Below are positions 1-10,650 of a stretch of DNA of 64,000 nucleotides, one piece after another. The notes under the pieces are model-generated. The model saw only the letters and a list, made by a program, of their open reading frames with translations. It made no database searches and was not told the DNA's origin. Each line of letters begins with the position of its first letter. The stretch's first letter is position 1. The stretch spans positions 248,001 through 312,000 of the forward strand of contig CP022114.1 of NCBI GenBank assembly GCA_002211745.1, given 5' to 3'. A program made the translations under genes and the position numbers. This DNA is from Kluyvera genomosp. 3 (GTDB taxonomy: Bacteria > Pseudomonadota > Gammaproteobacteria > Enterobacterales > Enterobacteriaceae).

Positions 1-1
1 G

Positions 2-193
2 TATCTGGAAAATCCGGACCACGCCAGGTCGTTCGCATACCTGCAACAGCAGGCGGCGATGAAGCAGCCGAAACGCCACGTGGAGCTTTATGACACCATT
101 ATGGGCTGTTTGGGTTACACTTCTCCGGACGGTGGAATCAACGAGTACAACAACTGGTGCCACATCCCCGAGGCGAAAAAATCGGCGCAGTGA
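2..193 (+). CDS. eptB: 3' end of eptB, Kdo phosphoethanolamine transferase (partial)
   Basis: The window opens inside a gene read in frame from base 2, giving the last 63 residues and a TGA stop. The tail contains [14 protein letters not shown] and NNWCHIP, which I recognise as the C-terminus of EptB, the inner-membrane enzyme that adds phosphoethanolamine to the Kdo sugar of LPS with its catalytic domain in the periplasm. The position directly before proK and dppA matches the E. coli order. The catalytic part lies outside the window. Confidence 0.8.
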   Translation, partial: YLENPDHARSFAYLQQQAAMKQPKRHVELYDTIMGCLGYTSPDGGINEYNNWCHIPEAKKSAQ

Positions 194-272
194 TGGCTTT
201 CTGGCCGAACAAGGGCTTTTGTTAAATAAGGGATTGACGAGGGCGGGGCACAGCAGTAAGATGCGCCGCATT

Positions 273-349
<77 letters not shown>

Positions 350-353
350 AATT

Positions 354-383
354 AAAAAAAGCCGCTCTCTGAGCGGCTTTTTT
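354..383 (+). terminator. Rho-independent terminator of proK
   Basis: The hairpin GCCGCTC-TCT-GAGCGGC is followed by seven T and begins 11 nt after the tRNA CCA end. An A-run precedes it, so it could also end transcription of the LacI-type gene arriving on the minus strand. Confidence 0.9.
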
Positions 384-414
384 GCGTCTGCAGCTCGGCT
401 CTCTTCTGCGCGTT

Positions 415-1420
415 TTATCGTGAAGTAGACGCCCGCACGACCAGATCCGGCGCTTTGCCCTGACTGTAGCTGACCTTCTCACCCGCCATAACGGCAAACA
501 GGAGCGTGATGGCCTGGCGCGCCACCTCATCAAGATGCATATTCACCGCCGTCAGTGGCGGCGTGGATTCGCGTGCGCGAATGCCGTCATAGCGGGTAAC
601 CACGCGCATGTGATCCGGTATGGCGATGCCCTGTTCCTGAAAAGCGCGTACTGCACCGCTGGCAAAGGTATCGATCAGCACCAGAACGCCATCAACATCA
701 GGATGTTCCTGTAATAGCTGATGTGCCGCGCGGTAGCCGGCATTTTCACCGTCGCTCTCATTGAGCGAGTAGATGACGGGGACTGCCGTCCTTCGCACCA
801 GCGCCGGTAAGCCGCTTCGCTCTCCAGCATCGATGTGCGTCGCATGTTGCCGACAAATAACGCACATTTACGTGTGCCGGAGGACTCCAGATGCGCGAGC
901 AGAATTTGCGCCGTTGCTGCTGAATGCAGTTCAACCCACGGCACAGGCGTGTCGGTCCCCGGCGTGCGGCCAATGGTGACGCAAGGAATGCCGGCCTGCG
1001 CCAACGCCTGTAGCTGGGGATCGTTTTCCGCCGGCTCAATCAGAATCGCTGCGTCGAAGCCGACCGCGTCCAGCGGATTTGCGCCCGGTGGCACCAGAAT
1101 CAAGGCATGCTGTTTTTCCAGCGCCATCATGGCGGAAGTGAGCGCAACCTCCATCATAAATCCAGCCGGGAGGCGCCGGAGGCAATGGTCAACGGCACCG
1201 ATGAGAGCAGCGCGATGGTATTTGTTTTGCCGGTACGCAGCTGTCGGGCACGGATATTGGGCGTGTAATTCAGCGCGACAATCGCCTCTTCAATACGCCG
1301 ACGGGTCTCCGGTTCAACAAAGCGGGTGTTATGCAACGCGTTGGATACCGTCCCTGGCGACACGCCGGCATGGCGGGCGACATCAATCAACTTTGCGCGT
1401 TTTTTTTCTTGAGCAGGCAT
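415..1420 (-). CDS. LacI-family transcriptional regulator (two frame breaks)
   Basis: N-terminal LacI helix-turn-helix ([21 protein letters not shown]) followed by the hinge helix, then a periplasmic-binding-like effector domain running to the C-terminus. ATG at 1420 is preceded by GGAGG and gives the usual short N-terminal tail. The reading frame breaks near the AAA run at 1158-1160 (plus strand) and the GGGG run at 777-780; one extra base in each restores a protein of about 335 residues, normal for LacI. It is divergent from the arylsulfotransferase-like gene and a perfect palindrome lies between them, so it probably represses that gene and the downstream permease. The effector is unknown. 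Confidence 0.85.
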
Positions 1421-1527
1421 TTGCTTGCAGCCTCCAAAATCTTTTGCACAGATTAACACACTTTTTTGTGCTGACCTTTTACGTTGCTATGCCAGCTGAT
1501 GAATAAGCATTTTCAGAAAAAATTCTT

Positions 1528-1545
1528 CATTAAAACGTTTTAATG
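1528..1545. promoter_or_regulatory. Operator palindrome for the adjacent LacI-type regulator
   Basis: A perfect 18-bp palindrome, CATTAAAACGTTTTAATG, with the central CG typical of LacI-family operators. It lies 38 bp before the GTG start at 1583 and about 107 bp from the regulator start, so it can control both divergent transcripts. Binding is inferred, not shown. Confidence 0.7.
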
Positions 1546-1582
1546 GGGTATTTTTACGCAAATTTATCCATCTGGAGGCTAC

Positions 1583-2707
1583 GTGGCACACTTAACTCAG
1601 GATCCGACTTTTACGCTTGGACGCCGTCTATCCGGGCTCACCTTTATCGACAAAGAGAAGAGTTTTGGCGGGTATACCCTCTTTGCCCCGCAAACCGCAG
1701 AAGGGCGGGTTTATCTGGTTGATGAACAGGGTGAGGTCGCGCATCAGTGGCAGCTGCCGGTACGTGCAGGGCGCGATGCGGTGCTGCTGCCTAACGGTAA
1801 CCTGGGATATAACGGTAGCCACCATACCTCCGCAAATCTCTATCCCGCGTGGGATCTCTGGCATGGCGGTGATTTCTACGAAGTGACGCCGGATAACGAA
1901 ATTGTCTGGCACTATGAAGACATCTTCCATCACCATGATGCGCAGTGGTTGCCGAACGGTAATCTGCTGTATACCGCCGCGTCGCCGCTGCCTGCCGATA
2001 TCGCTGCCCGTGTGACCGGCGGCGACCCGCGACGTGATGCGCCGGACGGCGTGATTCAGAGCGACGTCGTCAAAGAGGTCAATCGCGACGGTGAAGTGGT
2101 CTGGGAATGGCGCGCCTGGGAGCATTTGGATCCGGAAGATTTCCCGATTCATGAGATTTTTGACCGTCGCCACTGGCCGATGATTAACGGCCTGTCGGTG
2201 ACTCGCGATGGCCTGGTGCTGATGAGCCTGCGCACGACGTCTGGCGTGATTGCCGTATCTAAAGAGAGCGGCAAAGTTGTCTGGCACGCGGGGCCGGAAG
2301 TGGTAGCGCAGCAGCATACGCCGGTTGAAATGGAGAACGGGTCGATTCTGGTTTTTGACAATGGCAACCTGCGCCCGGGCGTGACCTCGCCGCATTCCAC
2401 GGTGCTGGAGTTCAATCCGCAAACCCACGCCATTACCTGGCAGTATCGCGATATCTTCCCGCCGGCCTTCTTCTCCCCCTATATGGGCAGCGCGCAGCGT
2501 CTGGCGAACGGCAACACCTTTATCTGTGAATCTGCATTTGGTCGTCTGTTTGAAGTGACGCCGGAAGGAGAAACGGTTTGGGAATATATCATTCCGTTCT
2601 TCAATGAGTATCCGGAGCACCTGAGCAAAGGCATTATTCCCGGAAAACAGAACAGTGCATTCCGCGCGCATCGTTATGCCGCCGACGCGATTGCCTGGTT
2701 GAAATAA
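1583..2707 (+). CDS. Arylsulfotransferase-like beta-propeller protein, cytoplasmic
   Basis: A 374-residue intact protein starting with GTG after a good Shine-Dalgarno (TGGAGG). It shows repeated propeller blades marked by LPNGN / ENGS / LANGN turns and W-x-Y pairs, plus His-rich stretches (HHHDAQWLPNG, DRRHWPMING, QQHTPVEM). This pattern fits the arylsulfotransferase (ASST) family, which moves sulfate between phenolic esters. Unlike periplasmic AssT it has no signal peptide, so it should be cytoplasmic. It precedes an NCS2 permease by 56 bp in an apparent operon under the LacI-type regulator. The substrate is unknown; whether it keeps sulfotransferase activity cannot be told from the sequence. 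Confidence 0.75.
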   Translation: MAHLTQDPTFTLGRRLSGLTFIDKEKSFGGYTLFAPQTAEGRVYLVDEQGEVAHQWQLPVRAGRDAVLLPNGNLGYNGSHHTSANLYPAWDLWHGGDFYEVTPDNEIVWHYEDIFHHHDAQWLPNGNLLYTAASPLPADIAARVTGGDPRRDAPDGVIQSDVVKEVNRDGEVVWEWRAWEHLDPEDFPIHEIFDRRHWPMINGLSVTRDGLVLMSLRTTSGVIAVSKESGKVVWHAGPEVVAQQHTPVEMENGSILVFDNGNLRPGVTSPHSTVLEFNPQTHAITWQYRDIFPPAFFSPYMGSAQRLANGNTFICESAFGRLFEVTPEGETVWEYIIPFFNEYPEHLSKGIIPGKQNSAFRAHRYAADAIAWLK

Positions 2708-2763
2708 TCTCTGCCGCCAGCCCGCGCTGGCGGTCATTTTTTGATGTTTAACGGGAGGCAATC

Positions 2764-4085
2764 ATGCCGCAACCTGGCCTTACCACGCCGGACAACGATG
2801 CATTACCCTGGCAAACGACCTTTCTTCTGGCGCTTCAGCATGTGCTGGTCGTCGCCGCGACCCCCATCACTTCCGTTTTTCTGATCGCCAAAGCGCTGCA
2901 CTTTACCGACGCGGTGACCGCTTCGGTGCTGAGTGCCACGTTTCTGATGTGCGGGCTGGGCGCGATTCTGCAAAGCCTGGGCGTGAAAGGGGTCGGCGCG
3001 CGCCTGCCGTTTATCATGGTGCCCGGCGGCGCGCCGATCGCGATTTTTGTCGCTATCGCTCTGCAAACCAATATCCAGACGGCCGTTGGCGCGGTTATCT
3101 TAACGTCGTTGTTCTACTTTCTGGCGCTGCCCATTTTCCGCCGCTGCCTGCACCATTTCCCGCCCTTTATTATCGGCATTATGCTGCTGATGGTATCGAT
3201 AAACCTGATTCGTCTCTACGGCGGATTGATTATTGGCCAGCCGGGAAGCACGGATTTCGCTCACCCGACCAGTATTATTTTATCGCTGGGAACGATCCTG
3301 ATTACGCTGGTTTTCGCGTTGGTCTTTACCGGTATTCTGCGCCAGCTTGCTGTGATGTTTGGCCTGCTTGCCGGTACGCTGTTGGGCATGATGCTGGGCA
3401 GTGCCGACTTTAGCGGCGTGAGCCACGGCCCGCTGTTCAGCGTTCCGCAATTGTTTCCCTTCGGTTGGCCCATTTTCAACCTTTCCGCTTCGTTGCCGTT
3501 GCTGATTTACGCGGTAATTTCTATGGCTGAAGCAACTGGGCAAACGATTGCGACGGCAGAGATTGTCAATTCTACGCAGAATGTCCGTGAAGCGATTCCG
3601 CGTACGATTCGCGGCGATGCGATTATGTCGCTGCTGGGGGGATTTTCGGGACATCGCTGATTATTACCTCCGGCGAAAATATCGGTGTGGTGCGCACCAC
3701 CAATGTCAAATCACGCTATGTCACCGCCGCAGCAGGGCTGCTGTTGATTCTGATTGCGCTGTTCTCACCGCTGGTACGTCTTGCGACCTGCCTGCCAGGG
3801 CCGGTGGTGTGTGGTACGGCGGTGATTGTGTTCAGCATTATCGGGTGATTGGTATTGATATGATCGCTCGTGAACCGTTGCACACACCGGGCAAAACTTA
3901 CGCGCTGGCAATGGGGCTGGCGATGGCATGCTGCCTATTCTGGTGCCGGGTCTTTATCAAAATTTCCCGTCAGGCGTGCAGATGGTGTTTGGTAACGGCA
4001 TGGCGGCGGGACGTTGACGGCGATTCTGGTCAACTCGCTGTTTAACTGGAGTGAAAAGCGAAGTCAGGCGCGTGTAAAACCATAA
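2764..4085 (+). CDS. NCS2-family nucleobase (uracil/xanthine-type) permease, four frame breaks
   Basis: A hydrophobic protein of about 440 residues once repaired, with many membrane segments and the NCS2 signature ENIGVVRTTNVKSRYV after the central PRTIRGD region. The family imports purines or pyrimidines with protons across the inner membrane. Start ATG follows GGGAGG. Frame breaks occur near 3643-3646 (TTTT), 3843-3845 (GGG), 3925-3926 (GG) and 4008-4010 (GGG); adding one base at each gives a continuous ending that reads NSLFNWSEKRSQ before TAA. Likely co-transcribed with the arylsulfotransferase-like gene. Which base or related compound it carries is not visible. Confidence 0.8.
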
Positions 4086-4667
4086 GTTTATGAGAGCGGG
4101 CCGTTGGCCTGCTCTTATCCATCCAAAGAACTATTTTCTCACTGTTTGTTCACAATTATGTGACATATTCCATTGTATTTTTATATGCATAGACGAATTT
4201 TTTTTCACGCTACTTATGGGTAACCTCAGCATTTTCACCTGTGCGTTTTAACGTTCGCGGCATTAATCGCTCAGATAATCAGCATATCGAAAGAAATTTT
4301 TCACATAATGACTAATTGTTAATCACTGAATGTTGCAAAGTATTAAGTGAATAACTCTGCCTTCATGCCCATAGCATAAATTTCTCTGCTGAAAATAGTG
4401 CTTCGGGGTTTTTTTAATCTTTGCCCATCCATTCTCACCTTCAGTACAAATCCCGGTTAACTGTATTGACGTTTTCACATTCTATTGACAGATTGTACGG
4501 CATGAGGGGCATTTCATGGAGAATCCGCACTGCAACTCAGATGTTCCAGTGAAAGGAATCCCTCGCCTCTATATGCATCGACCCAGCCGGTTAAATAAAA
4601 AATAAGGTCAGGCGGTGTAACCCAATGCAAAGGGTAAAAACAACACATATCACATTGGAGCAGAATA
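4086..4667. other. Long non-coding leader/promoter region of dppA
   Basis: About 580 bp without a credible gene, AT-rich, between the permease stop and dppA. It should hold the dpp promoter; TTGACG at 4466-4471 is a possible -35, but I cannot place the -10 with confidence. I saw no attachment-site copy of the proK 3' end here. Confidence 0.6.
4636..4654 (+). promoter_or_regulatory. CA-rich GcvB sRNA target segment in the dppA leader
   Basis: The dppA mRNA carries an A/C-rich stretch (AAAAACAACACATATCACA) immediately before the ribosome site GGAG at 4657-4660. In E. coli and Salmonella the GU-rich R1 part of GcvB represses dppA by pairing to such a segment. Assignment rests on composition and position; the gcvB gene is not in this window. 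Confidence 0.5.
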
Positions 4668-6273
4668 ATGAGTATTTCCTTGAAGAAGTCAGGGATGCTG
4701 AAGCTGGGCCTCAGCCTGGTCGCGATGACCGTTGCTGCCAGCGTACAGGCCAAAACCCTGGTTTATTGTTCAGAAGGCTCGCCGGAAGGCTTTAACCCAC
4801 AGCTCTTTACGTCTGGTACCACCTATGATGCCAGCTCCGTACCTATCTATAACCGTCTGGTTGAATTCAAAACCGGCACCACGGAAGTGATTCCGGGTCT
4901 GGCTGAGAAATGGGACATCAGCCCGGACGGCAAAACCTATACCTTCCACCTGCGTCAGGGCGTGAAGTGGCAGGATAACAAAGAGTTCAAACCAACTCGC
5001 GACGTGAATGCCGACGATATCGTCTTCTCCTTCGACCGTCAGAAGAACCCACAGAACCCGTACCACAAAGTTTCTGGCGGCAGCTATGAATACTTTGAAG
5101 GCATGGGCCTGCAAGACCTGATTAGCGAAGTGAAAAAAGTCGACGATCATACCGTACAGTTCGTGCTGACTCGCCCGGAAGCGCCGTTCCTGGCCGACCT
5201 GGCAATGGACTTCGCCTCTATTCTGTCTAAAGAATATGCTGACAACATGCTGAAAGCCGGTACGCCGGAGAAAGTGGATCTGAACCCAATCGGTACTGGT
5301 CCATTCCAGCTGGTGCAGTACCAGAAAGACTCCCGTATTCTGTACAAAGCCTTCCCGGGCTACTGGGGCACCAAGCCGCAAATCGATCGCCTGGTCTTCT
5401 CCATCACGCCTGACGCTTCCGTGCGTTACGCCAAACTGCAGAAGAACGAGTGCCAGGTGATGCCGTACCCGAACCCGGCTGACATCGCTCGCATGAAAGA
5501 AGACAAGAGCATCAACCTGATGGAACAGGCTGGCCTGAACGTGGGCTATCTCTCCTTCAACACCGAGAAAAAACCGTTTGATGACGTGAAAGTGCGTCAG
5601 GCGCTGACCTATGCGGTCAACAAAGAAGCGATCATCAAAGCCGTTTATCAGGGCGCTGGCGTAGCCGCGAAGAACCTGATCCCGCCAACCATGTGGGCTA
5701 TAACGACGACGTTAAAGACTACAGCTACGATCCGGAAAAAGCCAAGGCGCTGCTGAAAGAAGCGGGCCAGGATAAAGGCTTCACCGTTGAGCTGTGGGCG
5801 ATGCCGGTTCAGCGTCCGTACAACCCGAACGCTCGTCGTATGGCTGAGATGATTCAGGCTGACTGGGCGAAGATTGGCGTACAGGCCAAAATCGTGACCT
5901 ACGAATGGGGCGAGTACCTCAAGCGTGCGAAAGCGGGTGAGCACCAGGCTGTGATGATGGGCTGGACCGGCGACAACGGGATCCGGATAACTTCTTCGCG
6001 ACCCTGTTCAGCTGCGCAGCGGCGAAAGACGGCTCCAACTACTCTCGCTGGTGCTACAAGCCGTTTGAAGACCTGATTCAGCCGGCGCGTGCGACCGACG
6101 ACCACAACAAGCGTATTGAACTGTACAAACAGGCTCAGGTAGTGATGCATGACCAGGCTCCGGCGCTGATCATCGCTCACTCCACCGTATACGAGCCAGT
6201 GCGTAAAGAAGTCAAAGGCTACGTGGTTGACCCATTAGGCAAGCACCACTTCGACAACGTATCGATCGAATAA
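4668..6273 (+). CDS. dppA: Periplasmic dipeptide-binding protein DppA (two frame breaks)
   Basis: Solute-binding subunit of the Dpp ABC importer; it captures dipeptides (and heme in relatives) in the periplasm. A Sec signal peptide (about residues 1-28, ending VQA-KT) precedes the family 5 binding-protein fold. Repaired length is 535 residues, equal to E. coli DppA. Breaks lie at the G runs 5695-5697 and 5978-5980; one added G restores MWGYNDD and GDNGDPDNFF respectively. First gene of dppABCDF, preceded by GGAG seven bases before ATG. Confidence 0.96.
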
Positions 6274-6302
6274 TAAAGACGACGCCTTAACAGGCCGCGC
6301 AT

Positions 6303-6328
6303 GCTTCCTGCCCCTTTGGGCGGGAAGC
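6303..6328 (+). other. Stem-loop between dppA and dppB
   Basis: An 11-bp stem (GCTTCCTGCCC / GGGCGGGAAGC, one G-T pair) closed by CTTT, 30 bp after the dppA stop. No T-run follows. It probably protects dppA mRNA and damps read-through so that the binding protein outnumbers the membrane subunits, as is common in such operons. Confidence 0.6.
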
Positions 6329-6430
6329 CGCGCCGTATCTGCGCCTCTCGTGTTGAGAACTGGCGGCAGATTTGTGAGCAATACAGACGGCCTGTGACCA
6401 GGCGGGACGTCATTAGAGAGAATCAGGGTT

Positions 6431-7448
6431 ATGTTGCAGTTCATCCTCAAACGGTTGGGTCTGGTGATCCCGACGTTTATCGGTATCACCCTCCTCACGT
6501 TTGCCTTCGTGCATATGATTCCCGGCGATCCGGTAATGATTATGGCGGGCGAGCGTGGTATTTCCCCTGAGCGCCATGCCCAGCTGCTGGCTGAACTCGG
6601 CCTGGATAAGCCAATGTGGCAGCAGTATCTCCACTATATCTGGGACGTGCTGCACGGTGACTTAGGGATTTCATTAAAGAGTCGTCTCCCGGTGTGGGAT
6701 GAGTTTGTGCCGCGCTTTAAAGCGACACTGGAACTCGGTATCTGCGCCATGATTTTTGCCGTCGCCGTGGGGATTCCGGTGGGCGTGCTGGCCGCGGTGA
6801 AGCGCGGTTCTATCTTCGATCACACCGCCGTTGGCCTGGCGCTGACCGGCTACTCCATGCCGATTTTCTGGTGGGGCATGATGCTGATCATGCTGGTGTC
6901 GGTGCACTGGAACCTGACCCCGTTTCCGGGCGCGTCAGCGACATGGTGTTCCTTGACGACTCCAACCCACTTACCGGCTTTATGCTGATTGATACCGCTA
7001 TCTGGGGCGAAGAAGGCAACTTTATCGATGCGCTGGCGCATATGATTCTGCCGGCTATCGTGCTGGGGACCATTCCGCTGGCGGTAATTGTGCGTATGAC
7101 CCGCTCGTCCATGCTGGAAGTGCTGGGTGAAGACTATATCCGTACCGCGCGCGCCAAGGGGTTAACCCGCATGCGCGTCATCATCGTGCACGCGCTGCGT
7201 AACGCGATGCTGCCGGTGGTGACGGTTATCGGCCTGCAGGTTGGTACGCTGCTGGCTGGTGCGATTCTGACGGAAACCATCTTCTCCTGGCCGGGCTGGG
7301 GCGCTGGTTGATTGACGCGCTGCAACGCCGTGACTATCCGGTGGTGCAGGGTGGGGTGCTGCTGGTGGCGACGATGATTATCCTCGTCAACCTGCTGGTA
7401 GACCTGCTGTACGGCGTGGTGAACCCGCGCATTCGTCATAAGAAGTAA
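6431..7448 (+). CDS. dppB: Dipeptide ABC transporter permease DppB (two frame breaks)
   Basis: Inner-membrane permease with the DppB/OppB N-terminal segment (LQFILKRLGLVIPTFIGI) and a permease EAA-type loop (ARAKGLTRMRVIIVHALRNA). Repaired length is 339 residues, as in E. coli. Breaks sit at G runs 6928-6930 and 7298-7301; adding G restores PGRVSDM and GWGRWLIDAL. Pairs with DppC to form the transmembrane channel. Confidence 0.95.
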
Positions 7449-7456
7449 GGGCCGTC

Positions 7457-8348
7457 ATGTCACAAGTTACTGAGAATAAAGCACCGGTGCCGATGACCCC
7501 ATTACAGGAATTCTGGCACTATTTTAAGCGCAATAAAGGCGCGGTGGTTGGCCTGGTGTACGTGGTTATCGTGCTGTTTATTGCCATCTTCGCCAACTGG
7601 ATTGCACCGTATAACCCGGCGGATCAGTTCCGCGATTCGCTGCTGGCTCCGCCAGCGTGGCAGGACGGCGGTAGTCTGGCGCATCTGCTGGGCACCGATG
7701 ACGTTGGTCGTGACGTGCTGTCGCGCTTGATGTACGGTGCGCGTCTGTCGCTGCTGGTTGGCTGTCTGGTGGTGGTGCTGTCGCTGGTGCTGGGATCATC
7801 CTTGGCCTGGTGGCGGGCTACTTTGGCGGCCTCGTCGACAACATCATCATGCGTGTCGTCGATATTATGCTGGCACTGCCTAGCCTGCTGTTGGCGCTGG
7901 TGCTGGTGGCTATCTTCGGCCCGTCGATCGGCAACGCCGCGCTGGCATTAACCTTTGTCGCCTTGCCGCACTACGTCCGCCTAACCCGTGCCGCCGTGCT
8001 GGTGGAGGTCAACCGCGACTACGTAACCGCTTCCCGCGTCGCGGGTGCCGGGGCCATGCGCCAGATGTTCGTCAATATTTTCCCAAACTGCCTTGCGCCG
8101 CTGATTGTTCAGGCATCGCTCGGTTTCTCTAACGCCATTCTCGATATGGCTGCCCTCGGCTTCCTGGGAATGGGCGCACAGCCGCCTACGCCGGAATGGG
8201 GCACCATGCTCTCTGACGTTCTGCAGTTTGCCCAAAGCGCCTGGTGGGTGGTGACCTTCCCGGGCTGGCGATTCTGCTGACGGTGCTGGCATTTAACCTG
8301 ATGGGTGACGGTCTGCGTGACGCGCTCGATCCCAAGCTGAAGCAGTAA
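7457..8348 (+). CDS. dppC: Dipeptide ABC transporter permease DppC (two frame breaks)
   Basis: Second inner-membrane permease, about 297 residues when repaired, three fewer than I recall for E. coli because the N-terminal linker reads NKAPVPM. It has the OppC-type N-terminal segment and the loop [21 protein letters not shown] that contacts the ATPases. Breaks at GGG runs 7792-7794 and 8262-8264. Starts 8 bp after dppB with TAAGGG as ribosome site. Confidence 0.95.
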
Positions 8349-8358
8349 GAGGTTCGAG

Positions 8359-9341
8359 ATGGCGTTATTAAATGTAGATAAATTATCGGTGCACTTCGGC
8401 GACGAAGGCACACCGTTTAAAGCTGTAGACCGCGTGAGCTATAGCGTCAGTCAGGGCGAAGTCGTTGGTATTGTCGGCGAGTCCGGCTCGGGTAAATCTG
8501 TTAGCTCATTGGCGATCATGGGGCTGATTGATTATCCCGGCCGCGTTATGGCTGAAAGCCTGATGTTTAATGGTCAGGATCTGAAGCGTATTTCCGAGAA
8601 AGAGCGTCGCAATCTGGTGGGCGCCGAAGTGGCGATGATCTTCCAGGATCCGATGACCAGCCTGAACCCGTGCTACACCGTCGGCTTCCAGATTATGGAA
8701 GCGATTAAAGTGCACCAGGGTGGCAACAAACAGACGCGCCGTCAGCGGGCAATCGACCTGTTGAATCAGGTCGGGATCCCGGATCCGGCATCACGACTGG
8801 ATGTTTACCCGCACCAGCTGTCCGGTGGGATGAGCCAGCGCGTGATGATCGCCATGGCGATTGCCTGCCGTCCGAAGCTGCTGATTGCCGATGAGCCGAC
8901 CACCGCGCTCGACGTGACCATTCAGGCGCAGATTATCGAGCTGCTGCTGGAATTACAGCAGAAAGAGAACATGGCGCTGATCCTGATTACTCACGATTTG
9001 GCGCTGGTGGCTGAAGCCGCGCACAAAATCATCGTGATGTACGCCGGTCAGGTGGTAGAGACGGGGCGGCCAGCGACATTTTCCGCGCGCCGCGCCATCC
9101 CTATACTCAGGCGCTGCTGCGCGCGTTACCCGAATTTGCTCAGGATAAAGCGCGTCTGGCTTCGCTGCCGGGAGTCGTGCCGGGTAAATACGACCGCCCG
9201 AACGGCTGTCTGCTGAACCCGCGTTGCCCCTATGCGACGGATAAATGCCGCAGCGTAGAGCCTGAGCTAAATACCGTTGACGGTGCTCGCCAGTCGAAAT
9301 GCCACTATCCACTCGATGATGCCGGGAGGCCCACACTATGA
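8359..9341 (+). CDS. dppD: Dipeptide ABC transporter ATPase DppD (one frame break)
   Basis: ATP-binding subunit with Walker A GESGSGKS, signature LSGGMSQR, Walker [13 protein letters not shown], switch His (ITHD) and the oligopeptide/dipeptide C-terminal extension with its Cys-containing NPRCPYAT motif. A missing G in the run at 9063-9066 splits the last 95 residues off; repaired length 327 matches E. coli. The stop overlaps the dppF start (ATGA), indicating translational coupling. Confidence 0.96.
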
Positions 9342-10348
9342 GTACGCACGAGGCCACCTCGCAGCAGCCGCTGCTGCAGGCAATTGACCTGAAAAAACAC
9401 TATCCGGTGAAGAAGGGGATGTTTGCTCCTGAGCGCCTGGTGAAAGCATTGGACGGCGTGTCATTTACGCTGGAGCGTGGCAAAACGCTTGCCGTAGTGG
9501 GCGAGTCCGGCTGCGGCAAATCGACCCTGGGTCGCCTGCTGACGATGATTGAAGTGCCAACCGGCGGCGAGCTGTACTACCAGGGGCAGGATCTGCTCAA
9601 GCACGATCCACACGCGCAAAAATTGCGTCGGCAGAAAATCCAGATTGTGTTCCAGAACCCCTATGGTTCTCTGAACCCGCGTAAGAAGGTGGGGCAGATT
9701 CTGGAAGAGCCGCTGCTGATTAACACCTCGCTCAGCAAAGAGCAGCGCCGTGAAAAAGCGTTGGCGATGATGGCGAAAGTGGGTCTCAAAACGGAGCACT
9801 ACGACCGTTATCCGCACATGTTCTCTGGCGGTCAGCGCCAGCGTATCGCTATCGCTCGTGGTCTGATGCTGGATCCGGACGTGGTGATTGCCGACGAACC
9901 GGTCTCCGCGCTCGACGTTTCCGTTCGCGCGCAGGTGCTGAACCTGATGATGGATTTGCAGCAGGAGTTGGGGCTGTCTTACGTCTTTATCTCCCACGAC
10001 CTGTCGGTGGTGGAGCACATCGCCGACGAAGTGATGGTAATGTACTTAGGCCGTTGCGTGGAGAAGGGCACGAAAGACCAGATCTTCAACAACCCGCGTC
10101 ATCCGTACACCCAGGCGCTGCTATCCGCGACGCCGCGTCTGAATCCGGACGATCGCCGCGAGCGCATCAAACTGACCGGTGAGCTGCCAAGCCCGCTGAA
10201 TCCGCCGCCGGGTTGCGCTTTCAACGCGCGTTGCCGTCGACGCTTTGGGCCGTGCACGCAGCTTCAGCCGCAGCTTAAAGATTATGGCGGTCAACTGGTG
10301 GCATGCTTTGCCGTTGACCAGGATGAGAATCCAGAAAAGAGCGTGTAA
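9338..10348 (+). CDS. dppF: Dipeptide ABC transporter ATPase DppF
   Basis: Intact 336-residue ATPase partner of DppD: Walker [10 protein letters not shown], signature FSGGQRQR, Walker [13 protein letters not shown], and the C-terminal peptide-transporter extension with [12 protein letters not shown]. Last gene of the operon, followed 16 bp later by a terminator. Confidence 0.97.
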   Translation: MSTHEATSQQPLLQAIDLKKHYPVKKGMFAPERLVKALDGVSFTLERGKTLAVVGESGCGKSTLGRLLTMIEVPTGGELYYQGQDLLKHDPHAQKLRRQKIQIVFQNPYGSLNPRKKVGQILEEPLLINTSLSKEQRREKALAMMAKVGLKTEHYDRYPHMFSGGQRQRIAIARGLMLDPDVVIADEPVSALDVSVRAQVLNLMMDLQQELGLSYVFISHDLSVVEHIADEVMVMYLGRCVEKGTKDQIFNNPRHPYTQALLSATPRLNPDDRRERIKLTGELPSPLNPPPGCAFNARCRRRFGPCTQLQPQLKDYGGQLVACFAVDQDENPEKSV

Positions 10349-10363
10349 CGTACTGACTATCTT

Positions 10364-10397
10364 AAAGGCCGCAGAGGTTAAACTTTGCGGCCTTTTT
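10364..10397 (+). terminator. dpp operon terminator
   Basis: AAAGGCCGCA and TGCGGCCTTTTT form a stem around an 11-nt loop, ending in a T-run just after dppF. The same GGCCGCAG/CTGCGGCC arms recur at the ends of both downstream repeat units. Confidence 0.85.
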
Positions 10398-10494
10398 GTT
10401 TTCGGGCGCAATTCTGAAAAGGAGTCTCTTCCGGCGAGTTGGAAGGTCGATTGCCGTATTATTGACGGCAAGCCGGGTTTCCCGGTGAGGCGCA

Positions 10495-10566
10495 ATGTTG
10501 CGGGGCTTGATCCCCGGCGGCATGAGTTGCTGGAAAGAGAAAGCCCCCGCACGTTGTTTGGTATAA
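10495..10566 (+). other. Possible leader ORF, unit 1 (23 codons)
   Basis: ATG with a well-spaced GAGG opens a short frame beginning MLRGLIPGGMSCWKEKAP that stops at 10566, before the toxin-like ORF. Unit 2 has the same start but, with one C fewer, runs 27 codons. It may be a leader peptide or only hairpin sequence (the arms fall inside it). Confidence 0.3.
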
Positions 10567-10650
10567 ACCGGCAACATAACGAGGGCCATTCACTTGCTCC
10601 ACAACAAGAGGATAGCCGCGAACCGTTGCTATTGCAATACAGGCGGTTGT

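Noticed and set aside
1628-2761. 377-codon open frame on the minus strand
   Set aside because: Antisense shadow of the arylsulfotransferase-like gene; no start signal and low-complexity composition.
4144-4165. CRP site in the dppA leader (TCACA...TGTGA)
   Set aside because: The half-sites are in the reverse order and spacing of a CRP box (TGTGA-N6-TCACA).
4770-5381. 203-codon open frame on the minus strand
   Set aside because: Antisense shadow of dppA.
5690-5985. Programmed ribosomal frameshifting in dppA and other broken genes
   Set aside because: No slippery heptamers with downstream pseudoknots; breaks occur in many unrelated genes and always look like one base lost from a short run, which points to sequence error.
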